A DNA stretch of 64,000 nucleotides from Xestospongia bergquistia. Lineage: Eukaryota; Porifera; Demospongiae; Haplosclerida; Petrosiidae. The translations under genes and the position numbers were made by a program. Below, one piece after another: positions 47,460 through 59,611 of this stretch. Location of the stretch: positions 15,210,446 through 15,274,445 of the forward strand of contig OZ014411.1 of NCBI GenBank assembly GCA_963965975.1. Reading direction: 5' to 3'. The notes under the pieces were generated by a model, which was given only the letters and a program-made list of their open reading frames with translations, made no database searches and had not been told where the DNA came from. Each line of letters starts with the position of its first letter. Positions within the stretch are counted from its first letter, which is position 1.

Positions 47460-50400
47460 CTTGTGAGATTGGGCTTTACTGTTTTGCTTGGGACAAAATT
47501 TATTCAAAGCAAGACTTTCACACATGTTACGTATATAATTATGTTCCACATATTTGCAACATCTATAGCATAAACGCTTAGCTTGTTTGCACAAAGTCCT
47601 TTGACAAAGTCAGTTTCTTAGTTTCCTATTATAATAGCATCGTCTGTTAATGCACTAATCATTATTTTCACACTATCTTTAATTATTAAAACTATCGTAA
47701 TTTAATTCAATTAATTAAATGTAATATTGTAACTGGTTTTTTTCAGCTTTTTGATATTCTTTTCTTTGTTTTAATTTCGATAGAAGCATGGTGAATAGAC
47801 ATCTTTTTTAGAGGCGGTTGGTTACACCATTTCTAGGCACTTTATAGGTTGTCCCATATGGTATTGCAGCCTGAATTATCAGTTCTAGAGTATACCTTCT
47901 CACATCCATAAGTGTATACTAATTACACAAAAGTGCGCTATTTGACGAAATAAATACTATAATTGTTTCTATTATTTTTTTATTCAAGTGACTGTGATCA
48001 CTTGTTTCTATGACCAGAGTATTAAATAGTACTAACATCAACGGAACTACATAGTGACTTAAATAAAAATTATGAGAGCTTATCTGATCAAGTTGAGATG
48101 TGGCAGAGTGTGATTGATTTTAAACAAGTTCTGTCAATTAAAAGGTCGATGAGGTTTTCTCAGAGGTAGAGTAAGCGACTGAATTATAGTTTCAGTCACC
48201 ACGTACGTACGTACGTTTGGACTCGTCTGTAAATGTATTGTATCTGCATTTACAAAATGTATTAATGATTTTTTTTTCTTGGCAAAACGTATAGTCCTGT
48301 CTATGTGTTCCTTACATACCAAGTTTCTGTCTTTTTATTAATGTTTTCAGGCGCTAGAGCTAAAAATGTGGCTCTGTCCGATTATTGCGAACAACGAAGG
48401 GTGGTGTAACTGCCATTCTCCATGACAAAACGCTTGATAGGCAGCAAAGAGATGCAATTAACCTTTATAGTAATAGCTGTTAATTGAATTTCATAAGTGT
48501 GGTTTTTGTTAGTAAATATAAATTAATACTAATTGCCATTTTTAAAACTAGTAATCAATAGGTATAAAGATGTGTATTATTGTATTTGGTATATGAAATC
48601 TTCATCTTAATGCTTATATCATATAAATTTTGAATTTTTGCCAGTTTTTGTGTATGGATATGTAGATTCAGGTTAAAGTCTTTTTTTTATTAAATCACAT
48701 TATACTATATAGCTCTTCTAGATATTATGCTACACTTTTTGTCATATTAAATTTCATATTACGTTACAGAAAAAAAGGCAAATACCATTGATGGTCATTC
48801 TTCATTGTAAATTTATAAATAAGAGAAATGCAGCTACCGCCAAGCAGACGAGTAGTTAGCCATAAAGAACAATTTTAATACTATTTCATGTCTCTTTTAT
48901 CTACAATCTCTGTGAAAGAATACTGCTCAAACTTTAAAATATATACTTTCCTTAACGATTTATATACCTTAATACCTGTCTCTGTCGAGCGGTCAAACTC
49001 CAATAATCTGCACTTGTCGCTTTTTCTTTTATGTTGTGTATAGTGTCTACTATATGAACTTACTTTAGTGTATGAGAAAAATGTCCTCTCTTGTTGCCGT
49101 ATTAAGAAACCACTAACGGAAATAGGTGCAATATCTGCGAATACATTATTATACGTATTAACGAATATTTCATGTCTCTACCGGTACCTACGACAGAGAG
49201 CGCTCAGCTCCTAAAAACACTTTGGGTACAACAGTAGCGATAAACCTGTGCTATAATTTATCGGGCTTGTTGGGACGTGACGGATATAGTAGCTTTTCTA
49301 TTAGCATTGAATGTATGTCGTTACAGCAAATGAAACATTTAAGTAAATTTATGAATCTTTGATATGAATGCCTATAAAAAAGTTCAAACAAAATTTAAGA
49401 TGCTAATTAAGTGGAACATGTAATACATGCTTATGACTTGGGACCAAAGGCATTCTAGAGTTGATATCAAGAGCTTTTTAGAATTAAATTGTGGCCACAG
49501 AGTGAATATATACAGTAGAAAAAGATGGTAATAAATATTTCCAAACTGTAACTGAAGATGTGGATTGGCTGGAGTTGATAATACCCTCTTCTCTCTATGC
49601 ACAATATATCTGGAAGATTTACTGGTTTCATATAGTGTTGCTTATACCAACGTTCATAGTACACAGTACGCACTAATGTTATCATAAATAAAAAGATAAT
49701 ACAAATTGATCTATATCTAAGGTTGATGCAATTGCAATGAAGAGAAGTGTTTGGTTGTTCCGATCTTGATGTACCTTTTATAAAAATACAACACACTTTA
49801 ACATAATTTCTGTAATTTCCAATATTCCATTGTTTTCCATAATTTTCCTTTCCCTCCTATATGGTATTTTTAGGGGGGGCATAAACAAATGTATGGCTTG
49901 AAAAATTATAAGTGTAAACTCTTTATATAACATTCTGACATCAACATTGCTTGTACAGCAAAAAAGTAACAGTTTATGTTGTGATTTACATCAAAACTTA
50001 ATTCAACACTTGTTTATTATAGACGTATTAAGTCCTTTTGTAGTTTTTGCACTTTCATAGACTTATCTAAAATGCTGATGAAATCTTACACACACAATTT
50101 ATGATAACCTTTAGGTTTAGGATTGAAGTATTTGCCAGAAGAAGTTCGAAATAATTCATTAGCAACTAGGATTGAAACTAACATTATTAACTACTTAACA
50201 TTAACATTAGTATACCTTCTTTATACTTGATAATCCTATTATCTTGTATTATTTGTTGTTTAGGATACTGTTATGTTCATAAAACTGAGGGATTATCATC
50301 CAATAAAGACTCTTTCTCACTCAACAATTTTACATGTCTAAATAAGTACCTAAAACAATTATGAGTATCTTAAATTTATAAAAACAAATAATCACCTCTG

Positions 50401-50840
50401 CCAATAAGTTAAGGTTTACAATGATAAAGTGGATGACAACTACTTCCTACTTCAAAATCTTGTATGTCATTCCTTCAGATGGTGTTATGTACTTGTTGGG
50501 GATAACATCTTTCCATTGTATAAGAAAATATAATTCTATCAAAGATATTAAAAAAAACATTTTAATCTAATGAATTACACCCTTACAGACAAGCTATATG
50601 TAATTAATATTGTAAACTATATCAAAAAACACAGCATAATTGTATTAAATATTACTAAGTTATCTTCTTTTTGGTGTACTTTTAAATGATTTTATTAGCA
50701 TATTCAACTAGTTCATCACTTGAAAACAAATACAAGAAACAATGACAGCATACCAAGGATAGCACAGTCTATTAGTTTATAACAATAATAGAAGGTAACA
50801 GTCATTAGCTACAGTCTGTTTCTACAACAATAGATAAAGT
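47460..50840. other. No gene recognised
   Basis: This is AT-rich sequence. A short ACGTACGTACGTACG palindrome lies at about 48,202. CACCACTAACGG-type and CTCTACCGGTACC blocks with more CpG occur at 49,100-49,300. Minus-strand open frames at 49,384-49,796 overlap in different phases and give low-complexity hydrophobic peptides. Confidence 0.5.
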
Positions 50841-50842
50841 AC

Positions 50843-51034
50843 CTTTTAATTTCTTGCTCCAGTCCTTTCACAATACTGTCGCTTTCTGACATCTCTTTTC
50901 CTAGAAGAAGCACTCTTTTGTCGTATATTTCTCTTTTAACGTAGCACAACAGAATCTTATTTTCTTTTTTTGACAAAGGCTTCTCTTATTGATTCTGGTT
51001 GCAAAGAAGTTTCTACTTGTGCACAATCCAACAT
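50843..51034 (-). CDS. Probable first coding exon of an unknown gene (one-base frameshift)
   Basis: From ATG 51,034 on the minus strand the frame reads M-L-D-C-A-Q-V-E-T-S-L-Q-P-E-S-I-R-E-A-F and reaches a run of seven A. Past it another frame goes on with N-K-I-L-L-C-Y-V-K-R-E-I-Y-D-K-R-V and L-L-L-G-K-E-M-S-E-S-D-S-I-V, L-E-Q-E-I-K, ending at AG followed by GTAC (50,842). One A too many in the run explains the break, so this is either a sequencing slip or a young lesion. The composition is charged and helical, suggesting a coiled coil. No family is recognised and no downstream exon was found to the left. An E-box promoter sits just upstream. Confidence 0.5.
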
Positions 51035-51052
51035 CTAAAACGTGTCAGTCAC

Positions 51053-51063
51053 ATCACGTGACT
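51053..51063 (-). promoter_or_regulatory. E-box ATCACGTGACT upstream of the 51,034 start codon
   Basis: The CACGTG lies about 20 bp before the ATG on the minus strand, flanked as in TCACGTGA-type sites bound by bHLH-zip factors. The closeness to the start codon implies a very short leader, consistent with a core promoter. Confidence 0.45.
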
Positions 51064-53960
51064 AGCTAGTGCACATGGTGACTTCAAGTTAGTCAAGTGA
51101 CTATGGTAGTGTCTCGAATGAGTCGTCATTTGAATCAGAATCTGAGTTCGTCTTTACTTATTCATGTACCTGCAGATGAAGTGGTGTCAACTCCTTACCA
51201 ATTACTACAGTAAAAGTTGCCATCACCTTTTAACTGTCATGGAAAGATATGTATACTAAATGTGAGCCAACAAAATTTGGAGATTTTTTTATATATTCTC
51301 ATTGTACTTCAACTAAAAATGAAACTTGAGGGTAAGCCAATCACACATTATAACAATAAATGTTAGAATAATTATTGTTATTTAGATAAATATATTTGAG
51401 AAGAATTGCGGAAGAAGGAACTCAGTACAAGATTCATGACTCTTTGCTTAATAATTTAGCTTACCTTGGGAATGTATCTCTTCTTATGAACACATATAAC
51501 ATATTCAAATCTTCAGAAAGGATCTTTGGTTAGTGATCAATGAATTGCCACCAAACCAAAAGTAATGTTTGAGACATTGGTTATGTTTTTCATAAGAGAA
51601 ACACAATGTACTTTAATCCTTTGATGTCTGAAATGAATGAACCCTATATGATAAAGGTAATATAGCAAGTTATATTACTATTATCTAGTATCTACTTTGT
51701 CAATGTATATTATATAGGTATATCTGTCAAACTCCTGTCAGTGACATTCAGTATACAGCTGTTGTGTTACTATGCTGTGCTGTCTTTCCAGCATGTTGTG
51801 TGCTCTTGAACATGAAGTAATAAATGGAAAGTGGGAGATACTGTTACTATGATAGTAAAGGGACCCCTAGAGAAACATGTCAGATGTGTTGTAATTGGAT
51901 ATCAGAGAGATTTGATGGAATTGATAATCATTCACTTTGATACATCAAAAGTGAGAATTTAGAAAAAATATATATCCTCCATTAATGGTACCAGTCTAGT
52001 AGAAAGTAAAGTAGATGCTTCTCTAAAAAGTCACTTACAGGATTCCCAGTAGTTATAACATCAATAGCATTTTGTCTGATAGAATAATAAGTTAGTACTT
52101 GTTGTTGTACTGTTAATACAAAAGTGTTAGGTCAACACTAAAAGGTCTTCCCACAAGTGGACAAAATTAATACCTTGAAGTGTAAAATGTGGAACACCCT
52201 CAAAGTGTTAATGTTACACTACAGTTTGTTGTTACCACAAGTTGACAAATTTCAAATAAAAGCTACCTAAATCAAAAGTAAATGATTGACAAGTGTACAT
52301 AATATAGTACTGTCCTCTCACCCTTTTTCTCTTCATCCTAACAGTTTACAGCTATTCCTTTATTTAGTTAACAATCTTGTCAGTTTGTCTATTGATGCTT
52401 TAAAGAGAGCTGTTCTATAAGTCTATGTAATAATTTATCCATCTTTACATATTTGAAATGGAGGCACATCCTACTTGACGAAGTGAGCTTTCAATATGGT
52501 CTAAATTTTAGATCAATTTTGAATGATCTCTAGTACTTTCACATCTGTACAATGCTACCAGATATATTTCATGATATACTTGAAAGAGTTTTCCCTTTAA
52601 AAGAAAATTGATCCTTGATATGAAATAAAGGATGTTTAACCTTAAATCAATTTAATAATGTCATTATTTGTTTGTTTTCATGTCTTTCATATGTATCTTG
52701 AAACCATATCTATCTATCTTTTAGAATCTTGTCCTAGCAATTCTTACCTACTTCATCAAGTCAGTCCAGAATATTTTTTTGTAAGTGATTGATGTTTATA
52801 TAATTGTTGCTTCTTACTCATTAACTTATATATTCTTATATGTACATGTAAAGCACGCTCTCTTTCTCATATGTATGTAAGTAAATTTATAATGGTGTAA
52901 GATACATAATATACACTGGTGTTTATATAACACCTTGTGTGGGTGTGACCTTGACCCGTCCCTAATTAAGCTCTGGTTTAACAAAAACCATAGCAAGAAC
53001 AATTACAGTGTAAGGGACAAAGCAAATATTTTATTTTTGATATTAATACTTTCTTTCTATTCCTATATGTACTTAGGATAACTCTGTGATAAGTGAGTCC
53101 TAGACATTCAAATGCCAGACTTCATTTCACAGCCTCCTTAATCTCTTACTGAGAGTGAATACTGGAAAGGTATAAATTTTATCCTACTATTGATGCATCT
53201 CTTTTTTAATAAAGGGTCAGCACTTAGAGCATGGGTATTAATCCCAGTACTGATTGGTATCTTACCACACCCATACCTTGTACATACTATTACCTAGGAG
53301 CTGCATTGGTTATTTTAAACTCTAGTATATTGTAGTGGACAGTATTGACCATGCATAACAAGTTTTGTGAAACTTTTATACTCAATGTCATGAACTATAT
53401 AGCAAAGTTACTCATTACCTTTTCTAATACTATCTATTTACAATCTAGGAGACAATGTACTTACTCTGAATATACAGTTGAGTGGTTACCAACCATTACT
53501 AGTATAAACAGAGCTATATTATGTCATAATAGAGTGAAAAGAACAGGACACTATTCACTTTATATGGAATTTCTAGTTTACTATTTTCCTGAGTAGCTAG
53601 CACTCTAGTTGTTATATAAAATTTGCAATATTGATAATACAAACCATTTCTCTCTAGCTTATTCCTATTCTGATATATAATATTGAGTTTGGGGTTCAAC
53701 TTAACTTGAACAGTGTATATTACTATATTAACCATATTCTCCTTGTGTCTTCATTTTCTAGTCCAGCTATGTAAACACCACCATCACATGAAGTTTAATA
53801 CTTAGATGATTGAGGTACACATTTATTTTTTTATCTTGTTTGTTTGTTATTAATTTTTTTGTTATTGCTGACATTATTTATGATATATTGGTGTGACCTT
53901 ATTTGATTGAATTGTTTAACATTTTAACATTCTCTGTCACTTTTATCAACTACATATCAA
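51064..53960. other. No gene recognised
   Basis: This is AT-rich sequence without repeats that I can see. Isolated open frames at 53,345-53,596 (plus) and 53,514-53,735 (minus) overlap and have no family signal. Confidence 0.5.
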
Positions 53961-53982
53961 ATTTTATCTTTGTTTCTCTAGG

Positions 53983-54044
53983 TACTTCAAAAGCTAACAC
54001 ATGATTCTCTCAAACAGACACGATGTCTAGATTTGTTAGGAATA
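53983..54044 (+). pseudogene. Exon-like fragment of an unknown gene
   Basis: Between TTCTCTAG and GTAAAT the sequence reads V-L-Q-K-L-T-H-D-S-L-K-Q-T-R-C-L-D-L-L-G, an uninterrupted helical peptide with proper splice borders. The preceding exon-like piece at about 53,762-53,812 has stops. It is probably part of a decayed gene that also held the pieces at 54.2-55.5 kb. Confidence 0.4.
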
Positions 54045-54239
54045 GGTAAATGCATAGAAGTCTGTAGTAACAAATCATATGGTTAATTGTTGTTTTGTTG
54101 CTATGGTAACATCCTACATACTCCAAATAATGTTATGTTTTGTCTTCATATGACACTTTGTCACTATTTTCATTATCTCATTATTAATACATTCTTTTCA
54201 ATCATTTTTTATACAAGAACAAGAAGGAATCTCACATAT

Positions 54240-54645
54240 ACACCTTCTCTCTCTTACACTCACTAGGAGTCATGAGTGAGGCTATTTGATGTATTGAGGG
54301 TACTAACTCATATCTTTCACCTCTGAAGAACAAACTAAAAAAGATTAATGGAAATTAGCAAGATCATTTAAAGGAACTATTTAAAATAGCTTCCTACACC
54401 AGAATAATCTCTATTGGTATGTACTTTATTCTAAATCATCAATTATAATGATAGTATACAGATACTATTATAAATAAGATGAGAGATCTCTTGAGTTTCT
54501 CTAACTGATGAATGCAGACTGTGGAAATGTAGTTCTTTTTGTGACAAACTAGTTACTAATAATGAAAAAACATTGTCTGAAGTTTATTTTACTAATAGAG
54601 AAGTACATCAAATTACTCATTTCTACTTTTATTTAATCTTTTAGA
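54240..54645 (+). repeat. Segmental duplication, copy 1 (two decayed exons)
   Basis: This is nearly identical to about 56,045-56,405, which lies 1.8 kb away in the same orientation and lacks about 40 bp in the middle. It contains an exon-like frame L-S-P-L-K-N-K-L-K-K-I-N, then D-H-L-K-E-L-F-K-I-A-S-Y-T-R-I, ended by GTATGT, with one in-frame TAG. A second piece reads T-D-E-C-R-L-W-K-C-S-S-F-C-D-K-L. The parent gene is unknown. Confidence 0.75.
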
Positions 54646-54649
54646 CATT

Positions 54650-55145
54650 AAGGGAATCTTTAGTCATGAGAGGTGTTAAACCAAAAGTATTGACTTGTTA
54701 GAAAAAGAAGATATATTAGGAGAAAAACAATTTTTTCACCTTCATATGGATGATCTTAAACTGTTTCTGGATAAAGGAATAAAAATTGGACAATTCTCAA
54801 TCATTGCTAGGTTCTAGGAAGAAAAATGAAAGGTATGTTTATATACAAATAGCAACTTGATGTCTATGAAGTCTTGTATCTTATATGTTGTAGTTACTAG
54901 AGATACATCTGGCATGGGTTCTGATACTATCAGTACCAATGGGACAAGTGGTGATGGCACAAGTATGTAAAAGTAATTATAATTGCTTTATTATGAAGAA
55001 ATTAAGGTAAACTCTCAAGAAAAGAGTTGTTTGAATCATTTCATGCTAAAATGAAAACAATCAAGTCTAAAAAGTACAACCAAGAACCTTCTCCTATGAA
55101 GTCTTGTGTAAAGAAATCTGAAAAAAAGCAAATTAATTGCTGTAA
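54650..55145 (+). pseudogene. Decayed SAM-domain gene, copy 1
   Basis: The three exons correspond to the intact copy at 62,376-62,881. Exon 1 (54,655-54,834) carries E-S-L-V-M-R-G-V-K, then after a one-base loss I-D-L-L-E-K-E-D-I-L-G-E-K-Q-F-F and H-M-D-D-L-K-L-F-L-D-K-G-I-K-I-G. It has a TAG for W in the last helix and an A missing from the following A-run. Exon 2 (about 54,894-54,963) and exon 3 (55,016-55,141, K-L-S-R-K-E-L-F-E-S-F-H-A-K-M-K) are open. The M-D-P-E-F-R start is absent. Past 55,200 the homology to copy 2 ends, before the promoter of the TDP-43-like gene. Confidence 0.8.
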
Positions 55146-55230
55146 GTAGTAATTACTAATTTACATGCAGTCATATCCTGTAAGCAACTGTTGTAGTTTA
55201 ATTAATGGTACATAATTAGAATTGGTCTGT

Positions 55231-55231
55231 A

Positions 55232-55278
<47 letters not shown>

Positions 55279-55279
55279 T
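55231..55279. repeat. ACAT/AT microsatellite
   Basis: A run of ATAC repeats passes into (AT)n. A short AT run also occurs at 56,460-56,476. Confidence 0.9.
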
Positions 55280-55297
55280 GTTTTGATTTCATAATAG

Positions 55298-55495
55298 ATC
55301 CATTTTGGAGGAGTGATTTATGTTTCTGAACTAGACAAAGAAGTAAACAAGAAACATATACCATCACCTTGTATTGTAGATTTTATGAGATTATCAAACT
55401 ACGAAGATGTTATTATACAACCTCTCTTTTTATATTACAGCTATTATTGAACATTTAGAAGAACGTCCTAAGTTACATACATTGATATTATAAGG
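55298..55495 (+). pseudogene. Exon-like open stretch, unknown
   Basis: After TTTCATAATAG the frame I-H-F-G-G-V-I-Y-V-S-E-L-D-K-E-V-N-K-K-H continues for about 45 codons to TTACAG. A following piece reads I-I-E-H-L-E-E-R-P-K-L-H-T-L-I-L before a TAA. It could be the next exons of the decayed gene around it. No family is recognised. Confidence 0.35.
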
Positions 55496-55554
55496 TGATG
55501 TAATATATACTATTAATAATATTGAGTGATATAGAGAAAGATGAAATATTGGTC

Positions 55555-55690
55555 TATCTGGAAATAGGGTATAAGATAAATGGATGGATGAATTATTGAA
55601 TAGATGAATGGATATATAAAAGGATCAATGGATGGATGGACTGTTTTGATGAATGAATAGATAGATAGATGGAGAGACAAATGATACATA
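55555..55690. repeat. Degenerate GATG/GATA-type tetranucleotide repeat
   Basis: GGATGGATG, GAATGAATAGATAGATAGATG and similar runs occur with interruptions. This is simple sequence. Confidence 0.75.
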
Positions 55691-56044
55691 CAATTTGGTG
55701 GAGAAATAATTTAGAAATAATAGACAATTACTTAACATGTACTAATGTTCTCTCTCAACAGATGAAATGTCTCTATGGTTTATCAGATAATTTTTTAGAA
55801 AGATAAGAACTAGAAAGAATCTCACATATACACCTTCTCTCTCTTACACTTACTAGGAGCCCTAAAACTAAGCAGGGACACTCACTGTAAGTATACTAGT
55901 AGGCTCATAGTGACCATTACCTCACGACATTTTCTGTACAATAGGCTATTGTCATGTTATTGACCAAGTCTCTCACATGTAGACAATGTTAGATGGTCGA
56001 ATTATCCATTCCATTCTTTTATAGGCATTATGTTGACAATCACA

Positions 56045-56405
56045 TCAGTCATGAGTGAGGCTATTTGATGTATTGAGGGTACTAACTCAGAACTTTCACC
56101 TCTGAAGAACAAACTAAAAAAGATTAAAAGAAATTAGCAAGATCATTTAAAGGAACTATTTAAAATAGCTTCCTACACCAGAATAATCTCTATTGGTATG
56201 TACTTTATTCTAAATCATCAATTATAATGATAGTATTCAGGTACTCTTGAGTTTCTCTAACTGATGAATGCAGACTGTGGAAATGTAGTTCTTTTTGTGA
56301 CAAACTAGTTACTAATATTGAAAAAAACATTGTCTAAAGTTTATTTTACTAATAAAGAAGTACATCAAATTAGTCATTTCTACTTTTATTTATTCTTTTA
56401 GACAT
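56045..56405 (+). repeat. Segmental duplication, copy 2
   Basis: This is the second copy of 54,240-54,645, near-identical from GTCATGAGTGAGGCTATTTG to TTATTCTTTTAGACATTA. A deletion around 56,240 removes the ACAGATACTATTATAAATAA stretch of copy 1. After it the sequence does not continue into a SAM-domain exon but into AT-rich DNA and the helicase pseudogene. Confidence 0.75.
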
Positions 56406-56576
56406 TAATATTAGAAGTAAAAATGACAATGGTGGTTGGCTAAGAAGATTGAAATAAAGTTATATATATATATAGTTATCCATATGTTAATGACATCAAA
56501 CAGTGATCAGTTAACTGATTACTGTATAATTTATGGTAGACTTGAGGTAGCAGATGTACATGTACCATAATATTAG

Positions 56577-57240
56577 ATGTCATTATCATCTCATTATTTA
56601 GGAGTATCCTCTAGAGTCCAATACAAGGCTATTCATCATATTGAAAATAGTCAATCAGTATTAGTATCAGCACCTACATCAGCTGGAAAAACAGCTATGT
56701 ATGCTAGATATGTCATAGCTATTAGTTCAAAAGAGAACCAATGTCTCATATATACCACACCATTTAAAGCACTGAGTAAACAGAAATATTGAGAAATGTA
56801 TAAACAGTTTTAGGATGTGAATTGATGATAGGTAACCCAAATATTAACCAAACAGCATCATGTATTATCATGACAACAGAGATTGGGTGTGACACATGTA
56901 CATGTATGTTACCATCTTATTCTTTTGATAGATTTTATGAAGTATATTATATAGAGGATTTGAGGTAAATGGGATTGTTGTACATGCACATGATCTGTAA
57001 CTTTCTTCAGGATTCAGGTAATGAGAAAGTGGGTTAGGTTATATTTGACAAGACCACTATATGCAAGATAAAGGTACTCATTAACCTTATGAATAAGTGA
57101 TTATTTATTAACTCTATAGGGGGTGTGGTCTGGGAGGAGTTTATCATTTTATTGCCTGAAAATGTACATTATGTCTATCTATGGCTACTATACCTAATGC
57201 AAGATAGTTTGCAGAATGGATCCCTCATTTACTTAAGTAT
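56577..57240 (+). pseudogene. SKI2/MTR4-type RNA helicase pseudogene (N-terminal helicase lobe)
   Basis: Helicase motifs appear in family order. [13 protein letters not shown] is Walker [12 protein letters not shown] is motif Ia. A-S-C-I-I-M-T-T-E-I is motif Ib. F-Y-E-V-Y-Y-I-E-D stands where D-E-V-H-Y-I (motif II) should be. After an intron (56,965-57,119), G-V-V-W-E-E-F-I-I-L-L-P-E-N-V-H-Y-V follows and, in a shifted frame, M-A-T-I-P-N-A-R and F-A-E-W-I (motif III). The V-W-E-E..L-P-x-N-V-H-Y-V stretch is characteristic of MTR4/SKI2, the exosome-feeding RNA helicases. Stops after K-Q-K-Y and after P-N-A-R, a frameshift, and loss of the motif II acids show it is dead. No second helicase lobe follows. 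Confidence 0.88.
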
Positions 57241-57530
57241 AGAAGTACATGTACATCTATTTAATATGATGGCATGCTATTTTATTAATGTCTTACTGGT
57301 CTTGTGATGATCATATGATAACCCAGAGCATCTAAGACAGTTTGAATACTAAATGTACATGCTATACTATTTAATGCCCTGCTCTTTTCATTATTGTAAC
57401 AATTAAATATATTATATCTTACTATAGCCTTATCATATCATCTATACTCAACAAGATTGTTTCCTTTTCAACATCATGAGTATCAGTCTGGAGCTAAGGG
57501 GCTTACTAATAGTGAACAAAAATGTAAGTA

Positions 57531-58828
57531 TATGTACATGTACATCTACATTTATTACATGAACATGTACATCAATGTGTATTACATGTACATATACATC
57601 AACATCTATTACATGTACATGCACATGTACATCTATGGTTATTATATACGAATGTACATCTACATTTATTACATCTAAATGTATATCAATGTGTATTACA
57701 TGTACATATACATCAACATCTACATCTATTATATGTACATGTACATCAATGTGTATTACATGTATGTATACATCTACGTCTATTGCATGTAAATGTACAT
57801 CTACGTACATGTACATGTACATCTACATTTATTACATGGTACATGTGCATCAATGTCTGTACTATTACATATATAACATACATAACACTCAACACCTACA
57901 TCTGTAACATGTACATGTCCATCAACGTCTATAACATTTACATGTACATATACATCTACAACTATTAAATGTATTGTAAATGTACATCTATTACATGTAC
58001 ATGTACATCTGCATCTAGTACATGCACATGTGCATCAGCGTCTATTTTATGTACATCTATGTTTATTACATTGTACATATGAATTAATATGTATTAAATG
58101 TATATATACGTCTACGTCTATTATATGCACATGTAAATATACATTTATTACATGTTTATGTGCATTAGTATATATTACAAATACATGTGCATCAACCTCT
58201 ATTACATGTACATCAACATCCATACATGTATTTATTAAATGTACATGGACATTTATATTTATTACATGTACATGTACATCTACATTTATGTACATGTATA
58301 TCAATGTGTGTTACAGTTACATCGACATGTAACATCTGTTACACATATACATAAATGTACGTCTATTACATGTAGAAGTACATCTTTGTTTATTACAGGT
58401 ACATGCACATCAACATTTACATCTATTACATGTACTTGTACATCAATATGTATTACATATACATGTATAATGTACATCTATATTGTACATGTGCATCAAT
58501 GTGTGTTACATGTATATATACATCTGCATCTATTACATGTACATGTACATCTATGTTTATTACATGTACATGTATATCCATGTGTATTACAGATACGTAT
58601 ATGTTGATGTCTATTACACGTACATGTAAATGTGCGTCTATTACATATACATGTACATCTAGATGTCTAAGTACATCAATGTCTATATTTATTACATATA
58701 CACATCTACATTTATTATATGTCTCTATACATCAACGACTATTGGATGTACATGTACATTTACATTTATTACATGTACATGTTCATCAATGTCTACATCT
58801 ATTACATGTACATGTACATCAATCCATA
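57531..58828. repeat. ACATGTACAT-based palindromic minisatellite, ~1.3 kb
   Basis: The core TATTACATGTACATGTACAT alternates with CATCAATGTGTATT, CATCTACATTTATT and CATCAACATCTATT variants, repeating irregularly every ~18-48 bp. ACATGTACATGT is its own reverse complement, so either strand can fold. Long open frames on both strands (C-T-C-T-S-T and M-Y-M-Y types) are by-products of the repeat, not genes. It starts shortly after the helicase pseudogene. Confidence 0.92.
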
Positions 58829-59600
58829 AGGGAATATTATCTAACTTCATTAATTTATTGGTATCATATTTAATATAATAAATGTACACTACACTTATCC
58901 TACCTTTATTACAATGAGAAAACTTTTTAAGTATATCTTTTTTGGAATTCTTTCTAAAAGTTATATTAAGTGAAAAGGCAAGTAAATTGGGTTAGGATAA
59001 GTCAGTCATTCTTTGACACACGTAGACAAGGATTGGTCTCTTGCATGAATCCTTTATAATATAGACTTACAATCATTTTTATGGCAGATAATACTGAAGT
59101 GATTGATTTTTCTATTTAAGTTTAGTATATCTTCACTAGTTATAAAGTGACTTGGATGTGCTTCAGCTTTAAAAAGATGCTGTTTATGTCTTTTAACAAT
59201 ATATTAACTAATGTCTATGGAAAATCCTATATATATAAATATATATACATAAGACATTATAGAACATACCATCTAACATATTTGTTGAAACATTAGTGCT
59301 TCCTTGCTATGTTTTTTTCATACCACATTTGTATTCCATATCTTCATCTTTATTTTCTTCATTATTTCTTAGTTGATAAGGTTCTATTGTCTATTCCAGT
59401 GATATCACATTATGTTAGCACACATTTGTCACATGTATACGTACTGTATGTAATAACTGTTTGTTCTTTTCTTCTCATTTGTTGTCTAGAATGAGGTCTT
59501 TCATACTTGCCTTAGTATGTTGTAGTTAGAAAAGTGTTAAATTTGAAAGAAGAAAAGAAAATCAAACACCTGAAAGAGGCCAGGTACATAAAGTACATAC
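58829..59600. other. No gene recognised
   Basis: This is an AT-rich stretch. A serine-poor hydrophobic frame at 59,309-59,494 is probably chance. It includes a short TATATATAAATATATATA run near 59,230. Confidence 0.5.
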
Positions 59601-59611
59601 ATTATTTTAGT

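Noticed and set aside
48200-48218. ACGTACGTACGTACG palindrome as a regulatory site
   Set aside because: Simple sequence with no gene nearby.
49384-49796. Two overlapping minus-strand frames (72 and 109 codons)
   Set aside because: They conflict in phase, are hydrophobic and low in complexity, and lack splice or promoter context.
57448-58878. Several long frames on both strands (C-T-C-T-S-T and V-D-V-H-V-H types, up to 156 codons)
   Set aside because: They are produced by the ACATGTACAT minisatellite, which has few stops in any phase.
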